Source: Anaerostipes caccae L1-92 (GTDB lineage: Bacteria; Bacillota; Clostridia; Lachnospirales; Lachnospiraceae). Taken from it: DNA of 64,000 nucleotides. Each line of letters starts with the position of its first letter. The stretch's first letter is position 1. The notes under the pieces were generated by a model, which did no database searches, was not told the DNA's origin, and worked only from the letters and a program-made list of their open reading frames with translations. Location of the stretch: positions 1,739,501 through 1,803,500 of the forward strand of contig NZ_AP023027.1 in assembly GCF_014467075.1 (NCBI RefSeq). The letters run 5' to 3'. Positions 27,332-35,927 of this stretch are shown in pieces. Made by a program: the position numbers and the translations under genes.

Positions 27332-28488
27332 AAGGGGAAAAGAAAGGGATCGGTATTTTCGGACTTACCGTGCTGGGAATTGCATTAAACTTATTGCTGT
27401 GTGCGGTGAAATTTGGAGCCGGCGCTGTCAGCCATTCTGTAACGATAACCGCAGACGGATGGAACAGCCTGACAGATGCGGGGACATCGGCTGTCACGAT
27501 GCTTGGGCTCTGGGCGGCAGGATGCGGCGCTGGAAGACATCATCCGTTTGGACACGGGAGACTGGAATGGATCCTTGGCATGCTGACCTCTGCATCGGTA
27601 ATCACGATAGGATTAGAACTGCTCAAATCCTCTGGGTCCGCCGTATATCAAGGACAGCAGTCCCAGTATCCGGGTTCTGTATTTATTGTGCTGCTCCTGT
27701 CTGTATTTATTAAAATATGGATGCATTTTATACAAAAGCGGGCAGGAGAGCGGCGGCAGTCAGAGACATTAAAAGCTGTTTCAAATGATTCACTGGCCGA
27801 TGCACTCGCTACATCCGCAGTACTGGTTTCAGCACTCGCCGCAGAATTTACTTCCTGAAAAATAGATGGATGGTGCGGGGTCGGAGTGGCGGCACTGATT
27901 ATATTCAATGGAGTCAAAAGTTTTTCAGACATTGTACAGAAAGTAATCGGTATGCAGGCCGATAGTTCCATAGCAGAAAAGATAGAAGAGATGATAATGC
28001 AAAAGAAAGGCATCAAGAGTTGTTATGAATTAATGATTCATGACTACGGGCTCAACCATTATGTGGTCTCGGCAAAGGTTCTTGGAACAGAAAATACTGT
28101 CTGCGCCCGGGCCTCAGAGCTTTCTATAGAAATAGAGCAGAAGTTTGGATGCAGCTGTACGGTCCAGGCGGATATAATGGCAGAAGAGTCTCCTGAGATA
28201 CAGGAAATAAAAAAAGATTTAAAAGAGAAAGCGAAAGAAATCCATCGATTATTAAACATCCATCATTTTTATTTGATCAAATCTGGGGCAAACATTCTCA
28301 TAACGGCGGACATCAGTATTCCTGTTTCCCAGCAGAAGAAACGGGAACTGGTTTACGGGGAACTGAGCCGGACGGTCCGTCAGCACGGCGGGCAGTATCA
28401 GCTGAGATTACACCCTGTCATGGAAAACAATCATGACAAAGCCTGGAAGACTTCACATCAGGCAGAAAAAAGAATAGGGGCAGACTAA
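27328..28488 (+). pseudogene. Cation diffusion facilitator (CDF) transporter interrupted by an in-frame TGA
   Basis: The first part (27328-27855) holds the CDF metal-site motif ADGWNSLTDAG, HHPFGHGRLE and four helices up to ALATSAVLVSALAAEFTS. A TGA at 27856-27858 interrupts, and the same frame goes on with KIDGWCGVGVAALIIFNG and the cytoplasmic CDF domain to 28488. In relatives a tryptophan sits at this place, so TGG to TGA is the simplest change. Both parts together have near-full CDF length (386 codons). It overlaps the MATE gene start-to-stop. It may be a nonsense mutation or a base-call error; there is no sign of a selenocysteine element. Confidence 0.82.
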
Positions 28489-29813
28489 TCCGCCAGAAGA
28501 TTCTTTCGGTCAGCCAGTACAAAGGATGCCATCCGGCGGGCAGATTCCCGGTTCAGCGGCATGACCCTTCCGTGATAAGGATAATAGATCAGATTAGACC
28601 AGAGGACTTCATAACCGCCCTCATCATATTCCTCAGCTGTGGGAAGGTAACTGTCAATCCCATTGGTATAGCCGTTTAGGAAAAGAAGGGAATCCTTTGA
28701 CCGATGCCACGCATCCAGAGATATTTCGCACATGATTTCATTGGGAACACCGCAGAGACATCCTTCATTCAATAAAAAATATTGAAATTCAATGTCTGCT
28801 GTCTGAGCAGGGATGTGTTCATGGTGCAGCCTGCGGACCTCCTGCAGCCATCCTGTTCCGTCAATCCTGGCCTTTTCCTTTGCTTCAGCCGCGATTTCAG
28901 CAGCCCGGTTCAAAGGCGGAACATCGGCTGTGAAACTGTGTCTTACAGAACACATAGAAAGACGGTATATCGGTATTGTTTTTAAAGCAGTAAAGATGGA
29001 AGCAACAGACTGAAATATGGATTCTGCCATTTTGTTTAAGGATTCTGTGCTCTGTCTGAAATATTTTTCTTTTTCTTCGGCAGTATATGGTTTTTCTAAG
29101 GCGTCTACACCATAAACCTCCATAAACTCTGCATTTTCCTGTTGGAATCTGGGGCGGAGATCTCCGGATGCCCCCTGAATCATCATAACCGGACATCCAA
29201 ATGAATCGGAAAGTTTTTGCCTGGTTACGCCGAAATAATCGGAAGAAATTTTATAGTTGTCACTTGTAAGGACATTTGCATGGGCGGATACCCGAAGCAG
29301 GAGCAGTGCCGGACTGCCATCGGGCTTGGAAAGCTTTAAAACTCCCAGACGGGGATCTCTTAAAACTTTTCCGGATCTCCGATTGACTCCAATGTCATGT
29401 TCTGCAATACCCCATCCGGCATAGAATGGTTTCATATTTTTCAGGGCCGTTTTCAGGGCAGAACATATATGGTCACACACGAAGGTAAAATAGGCACTTT
29501 CTGCTGCAGCATTCGGAGCAGAGTGAGTATGGGAAAAGCAGATCATGATGTTGTCAACGGGAACATTCAGTACATTTGATATCTGCTTCCTTAATTGAGA
29601 CGTTAATTTTACGGTAAATCCCAGACTGTCGATGGCTGTCAGACATATTGTTTTATCTGCGGTCCTGAATATCAGGACTTGTGCTTTCAATGGATGAAGA
29701 ACACCCCTTGATTTATTGTTTGTTCTTGAAAATCCAACCATTTCTACGGATATGCTCGGGGCAATATCCGTTTGTGCAAATCCAAATGATGCAGTCTTTC
29801 TATTTTGTTTCAT
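28485..29813 (-). CDS. Neutral/alkaline ceramidase-like protein
   Basis: 442 residues that resemble the N-terminal catalytic domain of neutral/alkaline non-lysosomal ceramidases. Features: FGFAQTDIAP at the start, the zinc-site block CFSHTHSAPN, MIQGASGDLRPRF and the late LNGYTNGIDSYLP. There is no signal peptide, unlike secreted ceramidases, and the beta-sandwich C-terminal domain of those enzymes is absent, so the substrate is uncertain; many Clostridia have such cytoplasmic homologues without known function. The start at 29813 has AGGAGGTG upstream; an in-frame ATG at 29834 is less likely. Its stop codon overlaps that of the convergent CDF gene. Confidence 0.7.
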   Translation of the reverse strand: MKQNRKTASFGFAQTDIAPSISVEMVGFSRTNNKSRGVLHPLKAQVLIFRTADKTICLTAIDSLGFTVKLTSQLRKQISNVLNVPVDNIMICFSHTHSAPNAAAESAYFTFVCDHICSALKTALKNMKPFYAGWGIAEHDIGVNRRSGKVLRDPRLGVLKLSKPDGSPALLLLRVSAHANVLTSDNYKISSDYFGVTRQKLSDSFGCPVMMIQGASGDLRPRFQQENAEFMEVYGVDALEKPYTAEEKEKYFRQSTESLNKMAESIFQSVASIFTALKTIPIYRLSMCSVRHSFTADVPPLNRAAEIAAEAKEKARIDGTGWLQEVRRLHHEHIPAQTADIEFQYFLLNEGCLCGVPNEIMCEISLDAWHRSKDSLLFLNGYTNGIDSYLPTAEEYDEGGYEVLWSNLIYYPYHGRVMPLNRESARRMASFVLADRKNLLAD

Positions 29814-29924
29814 AAGTAACACCTCCTGCATCAAAGAATATCAGAGAGATAAGTTTCCCTCAATATACGAATTGATACAGAATCATTTTATACTTATGGA
29901 TTCAGAAAGTTTCATGCGCAAAAC

Positions 29925-29959
29925 AAAAGTGCGGTTTCCAATCTATAAACCGCACTTTT
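29925..29959. terminator. Terminator downstream of the CD3324-family gene
   Basis: Perfect 13-bp inverted repeat AAAAGTGCGGTTT / AAACCGCACTTTT with a nine-base loop, 10 bases after the stop of the minus-strand gene. Arms are A/T-rich at the ends, so it could work on both strands. Confidence 0.75.
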
Positions 29960-29969
29960 TCCAGATATT

Positions 29970-30233
29970 TTATTTGCTGTATATAATCTTCCTGATAGTG
30001 TGTACAGATAGAAAATATGTCTCTGACAGATTTTCTATTGACTTCCCAAGCTGAAAATCTCTCCGGATACAGGCATTGCGTTTGCTGATCCTGAGCCGGC
30101 TTCCGGTCTGGTCACCCCAGCTTTTATGCTGATCTTCTTTTTTAGGAATATATAAATATTCTCCCTGCAGGTAGTCCTGAAGTTGTTCCACAAGGGCCGC
30201 AGGAAGAAGGGAAGATGCATTTTTATATTTCAT
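29970..30233 (-). CDS. CD3324 family protein (small HTH, Mor-like)
   Basis: 87 residues. The pattern LLPAALVEQLQDYLQGEYLYIPKK-like N-terminus, a WGDQTGSR turn, a conserved SKRNACIRRDF helix and the final ETYFLSVHTIRKII helix fit the CD3324 family of Clostridia, related to Mor-type transcription activators with a helix-turn-helix. The start at 30233 was chosen by family length; 14 further in-frame codons upstream exist. No target is known. The function is probably DNA binding. Confidence 0.75.
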   Translation of the reverse strand: MKYKNASSLLPAALVEQLQDYLQGEYLYIPKKEDQHKSWGDQTGSRLRISKRNACIRRDFQLGKSIENLSETYFLSVHTIRKIIYSK

Positions 30234-30286
30234 ATTTGGCCTCGTTTCCTTAAACATCGTTGTTCTTGGATGCAAAGCCGCATATC

Positions 30287-30325
30287 AAAAGTGCCTGTTT
30301 ACTCCATGCAGTCGGCACTTTTTTT
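30287..30325. terminator. Hairpin terminator between the CD3324 and HD genes
   Basis: AAAAGTGCC (30287-30295) pairs with GGCACTTTT (30314-30322), followed on the plus strand by a run of seven T residues. On the minus strand it lies ~70 bases after the HD gene stop and has a shorter T tail, which is the transcript that needs it. Confidence 0.6.
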
Positions 30326-30392
30326 GTTCGGCTCTGCATGTAGGGTAACATCTGCTTGTCTTTTTTTGTTAATACACATGGTGGATTACCTC

Positions 30393-30983
30393 CTACTGTT
30401 CATATTTTTGCATTTCCTGCCGGATCTGATCTTCGCAGGAACGCATGGCAAGAATCGTTTTTTCAAGTAGTTCATTCAGCTCCCAGCCGAGGTTCTCAGC
30501 TCCTTGTGAAATTATATCCCGGGAACATCCTGCCGCAAACTTTTTATCTTTAAACTTTTTGCGGACACTGGATAGTTTCATATCCTGTACGCTTTTAGAA
30601 GGACGCATTAATGCAGCAGCACCGATCAGACCGGTCAGTTCGTCGGCCGCAAACAGGACTTTTTCCATTTCATGTTCAGGCCGGACATCGGAACAGATCC
30701 CATAGCCGTGGGAACAGACAGAGCGGATCATATCTTCTCCAATACCTCCTGCCCGCAGGAGCTCCGGTGCTTTTTGGCAGTGTTTTTCCGGATAAAGTTC
30801 AAAGTCAATATCATGAAGAAGTCCTGTGATGCCCCAGTAGTCTTCTTCCTGTCCGAAGCCTAGTTCGTTTGCATACCATTTCATGACACCTTCCACTGTC
30901 AGTGCATGCTGGATGTGAAAAGGTTCTTTGTTATATTGTTTCAAAAGCTCAAAAGCCTTATCACGTGTAATTGCTGATTCCAT
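30393..30983 (-). CDS. HD-domain hydrolase
   Basis: 196 residues with an HD metal-dependent phosphohydrolase core: His26 in HIQHALTVEGVM, the HD pair in GLLHDIDFE (His57-Asp58), a histidine in CSHGYGI and an aspartate in FAADELTGL. Such small HD proteins are nucleotidases or phosphatases of unknown substrate. AAAGGAGG precedes the ATG. The gene stands alone on the minus strand. Confidence 0.82.
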   Translation of the reverse strand: MESAITRDKAFELLKQYNKEPFHIQHALTVEGVMKWYANELGFGQEEDYWGITGLLHDIDFELYPEKHCQKAPELLRAGGIGEDMIRSVCSHGYGICSDVRPEHEMEKVLFAADELTGLIGAAALMRPSKSVQDMKLSSVRKKFKDKKFAAGCSRDIISQGAENLGWELNELLEKTILAMRSCEDQIRQEMQKYEQ

Positions 30984-31063
30984 AGTGCCTCCTTTATTTA
31001 TAAAAATTTTTATTTCATTATGATTTTATTTTAACACTGAGGATGAGGAAAGTAAAAGTGCGA

Positions 31064-31092
31064 TTGTTGTTTTACAGCCTGCATGATATAAT
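31064..31092 (+). promoter_or_regulatory. Promoter of the GIY-YIG/helicase gene
   Basis: TTGTTG (31064-31069) and TATAAT (31087-31092) are 17 bases apart, about 30 bases before the start codon. Confidence 0.65.
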
Positions 31093-31117
31093 TTTTACAG
31101 TCAATACGAAAGGAAAA

Positions 31118-31139
31118 GTAAATGTTTTTAAACATTTAC
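31118..31139 (+). promoter_or_regulatory. Perfect hairpin enclosing the start codon
   Basis: GTAAATGTTT-TT-AAACATTTAC forms a perfect 10-bp inverted repeat with a two-base loop. The ATG (31122-31124) lies in the left arm. In RNA it could hide the start codon; in DNA it has the form of a dimeric-repressor site. Its GAAAGGA ribosome site is just upstream and stays outside the stem. Confidence 0.6.
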
Positions 31140-32891
31140 AGAGGAGAAAACTTGGAGCCTATTATATATAAAATAAAGGATAACATACAAAGTCTGCAGG
31201 ATTTTCAAAAACACTTAGAAAATAAACATTCAGAAAGAATTATATTGCTTGACTACCCAATCGTTTATATTCATAACTGGAAAAAAGGTGAAAGCTACGA
31301 GGTTTATGTTGGAGAGACAAACAATGTTGTTCAGAGAACAAAACAGCATTTTGATCAATCCGGGGACAAACAAAACTGGAGGTCTCATCTGAGAACAAAA
31401 TCGCCAGATTTGTATATCATTGGCCATGAGCATTTCAATAAATCTTTGACTCTGGATATTGAAAATCGTTTAATGATGTATATGATGGGAATCGATGCTG
31501 TCAAAAGAATACATAACAAAAGGACAAATCCGCAGAATAGATATTTTCCTGATTTTGAAATGAATCATATTTTTCAAAGGATCTGGTATAAGCTGAGAAA
31601 AACAGATCCGGATTTGTTTCCAAATGAAAGTGTTATTAAAGATTCGGCGCTGTTTAAAGCTTCTCCTCTGCATAAGCTGACACAGGAACAGGAAGATATC
31701 AGAGACAGGATTATAGAAAAAGTTTTTTCAGCATTAAATGATCAAAATAAAAGAGGACAGCTTATTTTCATTGATGGAGAAGCCGGAACAGGGAAGACTG
31801 TTTTAAACAGCAGCACTTTTTATGAGATGTATTTGAAGGCAGAAGAGCAGAAAATAGAGAATTTTCAATGTTGTCTGCTGGTGAATCATGAAGAGCAGAT
31901 TACAGTATACGAGCAAATAGCAGAAAAATTAGGTTTAAAAAATAAATATGGAAAAGTTGTAAGCAAACCAACTCCGTTTATTAATCATCATTCAATTGAT
32001 CAGCCCATAGATGTAGCATTTATTGATGAGGCTCATTTACTGTTGACACAAGGGAAGCAATCTTACCAGGGAAAGAACCAGCTCAAGGACATTATCGAGA
32101 GAGCAAAAGTCACCATCGTTATGTTTGATGAAAATCAGATCTTAACAACAGAGCAATATTGGGAGGCAGAAATTTTAAATGATTACAGAAAGAGTGCCGA
32201 CGAAAATGGAAATCATTTTAAGCTGACAAAGCAGATGAGGATTACCGCATCGGATGAAACGATTTCTTGGATCGATGGTTTTACAAAGGAGAAAAGAATA
32301 TCAAAAATTCCAACGGATACCACCGGATATGAGATAAAAGTTTTTGAACAGCCGGCAGAACTTGAAACAGCGATTAAAGAGAAATCAGCAAAAGAAGAAC
32401 ACAAGCTTTCCCGGATGATAGCGACTTATGATTGGGAATATAGCCAGAACTCATCAGTAGAAAAGAGGATGCAAAAATATTGGGAAGTCATAATCGGAGA
32501 ATGGAAAAAACCATGGAACCGTGAGCTGAATAAGGAATTAGGGAAAAAAGAGAAAAGAAAAAACAGATCACTTGCCTGGGCAGAGCAGTCTCAGACAATA
32601 GATGAAATCGGATCTACATTTACAATCCAGGGATTTGACTTGAATTATGCAGGTGTCATTCTTGGCCCGTCTGTGAAGTACCGCAATGGAGAGATTATTT
32701 TTGATCCAAATGAAAGTCATAATTTAAAGGCCACCAGAAAACGTACATTATCGAATGGTACAAAGAAGGAATTTGGTGAAACTTTGATTCAGCATGAAGT
32801 GCGGGTTTTGATGACTCGGGGAGTGAATGGATTGTATATTTATGCATGTGATAAAGAATTGCGGGAAGCTTTAAAAGAGGCTGCAAAATAG
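31122..32891 (+). CDS. GIY-YIG nuclease domain fused to a Schlafen-type (DUF2075) helicase/ATPase
   Basis: 589 residues. Residues ~45-125 fit a GIY-YIG nuclease: PIVYIHN, then VYVGETNNVVQRTKQHF, and a possible catalytic glutamate in IENRLMMYM. From ~185 to the end it fits DUF2075 / Schlafen group-3 helicase: P-loop IDGEAGTGKTVL (~217-228), Walker B VAFIDEAHLLL, the FDENQIL motif and the C-terminal STFTIQGFDLNYAGVILG and HEVRVLMTRGVNGLYIY. Nuclease plus helicase in one chain suggests action on nucleic acid, possibly phage defence; this is inference. The gene is alone, AT-richer than the B12 operon, and sits at the edge of a variable region. Confidence 0.8.
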   Translation: MFLNIYRGENLEPIIYKIKDNIQSLQDFQKHLENKHSERIILLDYPIVYIHNWKKGESYEVYVGETNNVVQRTKQHFDQSGDKQNWRSHLRTKSPDLYIIGHEHFNKSLTLDIENRLMMYMMGIDAVKRIHNKRTNPQNRYFPDFEMNHIFQRIWYKLRKTDPDLFPNESVIKDSALFKASPLHKLTQEQEDIRDRIIEKVFSALNDQNKRGQLIFIDGEAGTGKTVLNSSTFYEMYLKAEEQKIENFQCCLLVNHEEQITVYEQIAEKLGLKNKYGKVVSKPTPFINHHSIDQPIDVAFIDEAHLLLTQGKQSYQGKNQLKDIIERAKVTIVMFDENQILTTEQYWEAEILNDYRKSADENGNHFKLTKQMRITASDETISWIDGFTKEKRISKIPTDTTGYEIKVFEQPAELETAIKEKSAKEEHKLSRMIATYDWEYSQNSSVEKRMQKYWEVIIGEWKKPWNRELNKELGKKEKRKNRSLAWAEQSQTIDEIGSTFTIQGFDLNYAGVILGPSVKYRNGEIIFDPNESHNLKATRKRTLSNGTKKEFGETLIQHEVRVLMTRGVNGLYIYACDKELREALKEAAK

Positions 32892-32923
32892 AGACTGATT
32901 GAAATGAATTAGGAGGAGTTTAT

Positions 32924-33793
32924 ATGCAGCAGTCAGAAATATTTATCGTAGAAGATGACAGAGATCTGGCGGAGATGTATTCCCGAGTCCTGGCGCTGAT
33001 GCGAAGAACTTATGGTTACTCTGTCCTAAAGCCTCTTTGTTTTTTTGATATCATCATTGATCAGTTTTATGGCAGAGCCAGGAACAGTAAAATGAAGCGG
33101 CCGCCAGGATGCATTTGCCGGAAGTCATCAATATATCTCCCCATTACCTTAAAAGTTTCCAATCACTTAGAGACGGGAGATACTGTGACTCTTAAACTGT
33201 TCGGGCAGATGTCAAAATACCGGATCGCAGGTTTTTTTGAAGATCCGTTTCTCGGGAGCACAATGACCGGATTTAAACAGCTGTTTTTAGACCGGGAGAC
33301 CTATGAGAAGCTTTCAGCGACAACGAAAGCTGTAAACTATCAGAGCACGATGGTAAGTTTGTAGACGAATCATGCTACCGGAAAGGATTTCACATCCAGA
33401 ATCAAATTATTGAATGGCAGGACCGACTTTGCCAGAAAAGGAACAGATGTTCCTTTTATCTATGACACTCTTAAAAAACAGAGGAGAGTGTTTGCCGTTC
33501 AGAGAAGTATGGGATATTCTCTAAAGAACCTGCGTCTGCAGTTTGCCTTTTCCTTTGGCATTATCGGAATTCTTGGAACTGTGTTTGGACTTCTTTTTGT
33601 CGGGCTGTTTACAAACCGGATGTTTGGTGTCATGTTCGGCAGTCTTGGGATCTCAAAATTTCATGCGGAAATCACAGGGTCCAGTGTACTGCCGCCTGTA
33701 TTTATCATCGTTGGATTTCTGATCGGTTTTTCCTATCTGATTTCCAGAAGAACCAATAAGTATGGCGTGAGACAGCTGGCTGAGGATATATAG
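32924..33793 (+). pseudogene. Deletion remnant: response-regulator start joined to an FtsX-type permease fragment
   Basis: The frame begins after AGGAGGAG with IFIVEDDRDLAEMYSRVL, the N-terminus of a two-component response regulator. It then passes into residues of an FtsX/MacB-type permease (LETGDTVTLKLFGQ, GFFEDPFLGSTMTGF). An in-frame TAG at 33362 interrupts, and the same frame continues to RSMGYSLKNLRLQF and three hydrophobic segments up to 33793. A cluster of regulator, kinase, ATPase and permease (BceRSAB-like) probably collapsed by deletions. No part is likely to be functional. Confidence 0.75.
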
Positions 33794-33810
33794 ATAATCA
33801 TTTAATACTA

Positions 33811-33839
33811 TTGACATAGAATTATGATTCTATTACGAT
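33811..33839 (+). promoter_or_regulatory. Antitoxin promoter with palindromic spacer
   Basis: TTGACA (33811-33816) and TACGAT (33834-33839) are 17 bases apart. The spacer is almost wholly the perfect inverted repeat ATAGAAT-TATG-ATTCTAT (33816-33833), as expected for an operator bound by the RelB-type antitoxin. Confidence 0.7.
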
Positions 33840-33866
33840 TGTATTACAAAAACAGGAGGCGATATT

Positions 33867-34139
33867 ATGGCGAAGGAGGCAACATTACAGGTTCGTATGG
33901 ATGCGGATTTGAAGGAAAAAGCGGAGACTCTTTACAAGGAGATGGGTACCTCTTTTGCGGAGGCAGTACGTATTTTCGCACAGCAAAGTGTAAATGAAAA
34001 CGGGATGCCATTTGTCATGACTGCGAATCGAGGGAATACGTACAGACGGCTTTCAAGATATGCTGATTCTGAACTGACAGCAAAAGAGGAAGGTTCATAC
34101 GAAAGGGCGATGATCGAAAAGCATGAGAAAACTGATTGA
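33867..34139 (+). CDS. RelB/DinJ family antitoxin
   Basis: 90 residues with the ribbon-helix-helix N-terminus ATLQVRMDADLKEKAETLYKEMG and the FAEAVRIFAQQSV helix typical of RelB/DinJ. AGGAGG precedes the ATG. It overlaps by 17 bases the start of a PIN-domain toxin gene. Antitoxin of a type II pair; RelB/DinJ proteins usually pair with RelE/YafQ toxins, here the neighbour is a PIN protein. The toxin looks broken, so the antitoxin may be an orphan now. Confidence 0.85.
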   Translation: MAKEATLQVRMDADLKEKAETLYKEMGTSFAEAVRIFAQQSVNENGMPFVMTANRGNTYRRLSRYADSELTAKEEGSYERAMIEKHEKTD

Positions 34140-34481
34140 CGCAAATGTCATTTTAAGATATCTTTTGGGAGATCATCCGCAGATGTCAGAAGAAGCCAGA
34201 CAGATCATTGAAAAGGGGCCTTTACTCTGCCGGAAGTCGTTGCGGAAGTAGTTTATGTTTTGTCGGGCGTATACAAGATAGAACGGAATGAAATTGGGAG
34301 TACACTCATAGATTTTTTTGACGAAGTATTAATCGAAGATCGAGAAATAATCTGTGAGGCACTGACTATATTGGTTGATACATCTCTTGATTTTGTGGAC
34401 TGTATATTGATTTCACGGCACAGAGTATTAGGAGATACGATAGTAAGTTTTGATAAAAAACTGAATAAGATGCTGGATTAA
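34123..34481 (+). pseudogene. PIN-domain (VapC-like) toxin, frameshifted
   Basis: The ATG at 34123 opens with KLIDANVILRYLLGDHP, the first acidic PIN motif, but the frame ends in a TAG near 34250. A -1 change in the run of four G residues at about 34215 restores the family: ...LPEVVAEVVYVLSGVYKIER, then DFVDCILISR and SFDKKLNKM, ending at 34481. All PIN parts are otherwise present. A single G deletion in a homopolymer can be true inactivation, phase variation or a base-call error. Confidence 0.75.
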
Positions 34482-34626
34482 AGTCAGGACAAAAGGCGCT
34501 TTGTATTATATACAGGGTGTCTTTTTGTTTTGAATAATGATCGCTCGTCATGTTTTGATTTTTATATTTGCCATTGTATTGTAAGGTACATAAGAAGCAG
34601 TTATGATGATCCCAGGAGGTAAGGAT
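34482..34626 (+). other. Intergenic gap before the second tetR
   Basis: No gene is seen. A weak A/T-rich hairpin (ACAAAAGGC against GTCTTTTTGT, 34487-34532) may end the toxin transcript. A possible promoter TTGATT-16-TATTGT lies about 40-70 bases before the tetR start. Confidence 0.35.
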
Positions 34627-35229
34627 ATGCAGATAAAGAAAGAAGAGATCAGAACAACCATTTTAAATGCGGCCCAACAGGAGTTTCTGATTCACGGCTA
34701 CGAAGGTTCCTCTCTGAGAGTCATCGCAAAAAAAGCAAACACAACCATTGGAAATATCTATCACTATTTTGATAACAAAGAAGCAATACTGGAAGAATTG
34801 CTGAAGGAGCCGGTAGAGGGGCTTAATAAACTTATAGAACAGCACTTTGAAAAAGAACAAAAGGTATATTCCTTAAAAGAAGTCAAAGAAATTTTTGGTC
34901 AGATGGATGATGTCGTGTCATTAGTCCAGGGATCAGAGATACAGTATTTGATGGATCAGCGGCTGCTTATATTATTGGATCTTAAAACCACTCGTTTTTT
35001 AGAATTAAAGAAGTCATTTATACAGCAGTTCAAAGAACACATGGCATGGCATTTAGGCCTTGATGACAGTGATTCTCCCTATGTGGATATTATCGCTGAA
35101 ATGTTTATATCCTGTATCCGCCATGCTCTTTTGGAACATCCAAATTCAGAGGAAGCACAGAAAGAATTCATTCAGGTTTTCCGGATGCTCTGTGCGGGAC
35201 TTGTCATGAACCAGGAGGAGAAGCCATGA
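34627..35229 (+). CDS. TetR family transcriptional regulator
   Basis: 200 residues. The DNA-binding part contains SSLRVIAKKANTTIGNIYHYFDNKEAILEELL, a standard TetR helix-turn-helix. The start at 34627 has AGGAGGT at good distance; an earlier in-frame ATG at 34603 is before the ribosome site. Its end overlaps the ABC ATPase gene (ATGA), so regulator, ATPase and permease form one operon, and the regulator most likely controls this exporter. Confidence 0.88.
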   Translation: MQIKKEEIRTTILNAAQQEFLIHGYEGSSLRVIAKKANTTIGNIYHYFDNKEAILEELLKEPVEGLNKLIEQHFEKEQKVYSLKEVKEIFGQMDDVVSLVQGSEIQYLMDQRLLILLDLKTTRFLELKKSFIQQFKEHMAWHLGLDDSDSPYVDIIAEMFISCIRHALLEHPNSEEAQKEFIQVFRMLCAGLVMNQEEKP

Positions 35230-35927
35230 AGATTGTAGAACTGAATCATATCAGCAGGATTTACCATACCGGGGATCGCGATATCTATGCGCTGAAAGAT
35301 GTATCTTTTTCTGTCGAACCGGGAGAATTCACTGCAATCTTAGGGCCCAGCGGCGCCGGTAAATCCACGCTTTTAAATATTCTGGGAGGAATAGACCGGG
35401 CGGACAGCGGAACTGCAGAAGTGGCCGGTCAGGAGATCACAGGTCTGACTGAAAAAGAACTGTCTTTTTACAGAGCCGGAAAAGTTGGGTTTGTATTTCA
35501 ATTTTATAATTTAATTCCCACGTTAACTGTAAAAGAAAATGTGGATCTGATGAGAGAATTAAAACGAGAAGCACTTCCGGCAGCAGAAGTTCTGAAAAAA
35601 GTGGGACTTTCCGGACATGAAGAGAAGTTCCCGGATCAGCTTTCCGGCGGAGAGCAGCAGCGGGTATCCATCGCCAGAGCCATTGCCAAAAACCCCGATA
35701 TTCTGCTCTGTGATGAACCGACCGGAGCATTGGACAGTGAGACAGGATGCATGATACTGGAACAGCTCTGGAACTTATGCAGAAAAGATAAGAAAACAGT
35801 GCTCATTGTCACGCACAATGCCAATATAGCGAAAGCGGCAGATAAGGTCATCCGGGTCAGGAATGGGGAGATCACAGGTGTGGAGATCAATACAGCACCC
35901 CTCAGAATAAGCGAGGTGGAGTGGTAA
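35226..35927 (+). CDS. ABC transporter ATP-binding protein (LolD/MacB type)
   Basis: 233 residues with Walker A GPSGAGKST, the Q-loop FQFYNLIPTLTV, the signature LSGGEQQRVSIARA, Walker B LLCDEPTGALD and the switch histidine in VTHN. The EPTGALD form is typical of ATPases that partner FtsX-like permeases. The gene shares one base with the following permease start (TAATG). Role: energises an exporter or a mechanotransmission complex, possibly for an antimicrobial peptide or lipid-like substrate. Confidence 0.93.
   Translation: MKIVELNHISRIYHTGDRDIYALKDVSFSVEPGEFTAILGPSGAGKSTLLNILGGIDRADSGTAEVAGQEITGLTEKELSFYRAGKVGFVFQFYNLIPTLTVKENVDLMRELKREALPAAEVLKKVGLSGHEEKFPDQLSGGEQQRVSIARAIAKNPDILLCDEPTGALDSETGCMILEQLWNLCRKDKKTVLIVTHNANIAKAADKVIRVRNGEITGVEINTAPLRISEVEW

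Noticed and set aside
27856..27858. TGA in the CDF gene as a selenocysteine codon
   Set aside because: CDF transporters have no selenocysteine at this site; tryptophan is expected there and no bacterial SECIS-type hairpin was apparent after the codon.
30183..30470. Plus-strand hydrophobic frame between the CD3324 and HD genes
   Set aside because: It overlaps both minus-strand genes and runs through a terminator hairpin; hydrophobicity arises from A/T-rich sequence.
33362..33364. TAG codons in the permease remnant and XRE gene as pyrrolysine or reassigned codons
   Set aside because: hemL and other intact genes end in TAG, and the two sites differ in expected residue, so plain nonsense mutations are simpler.
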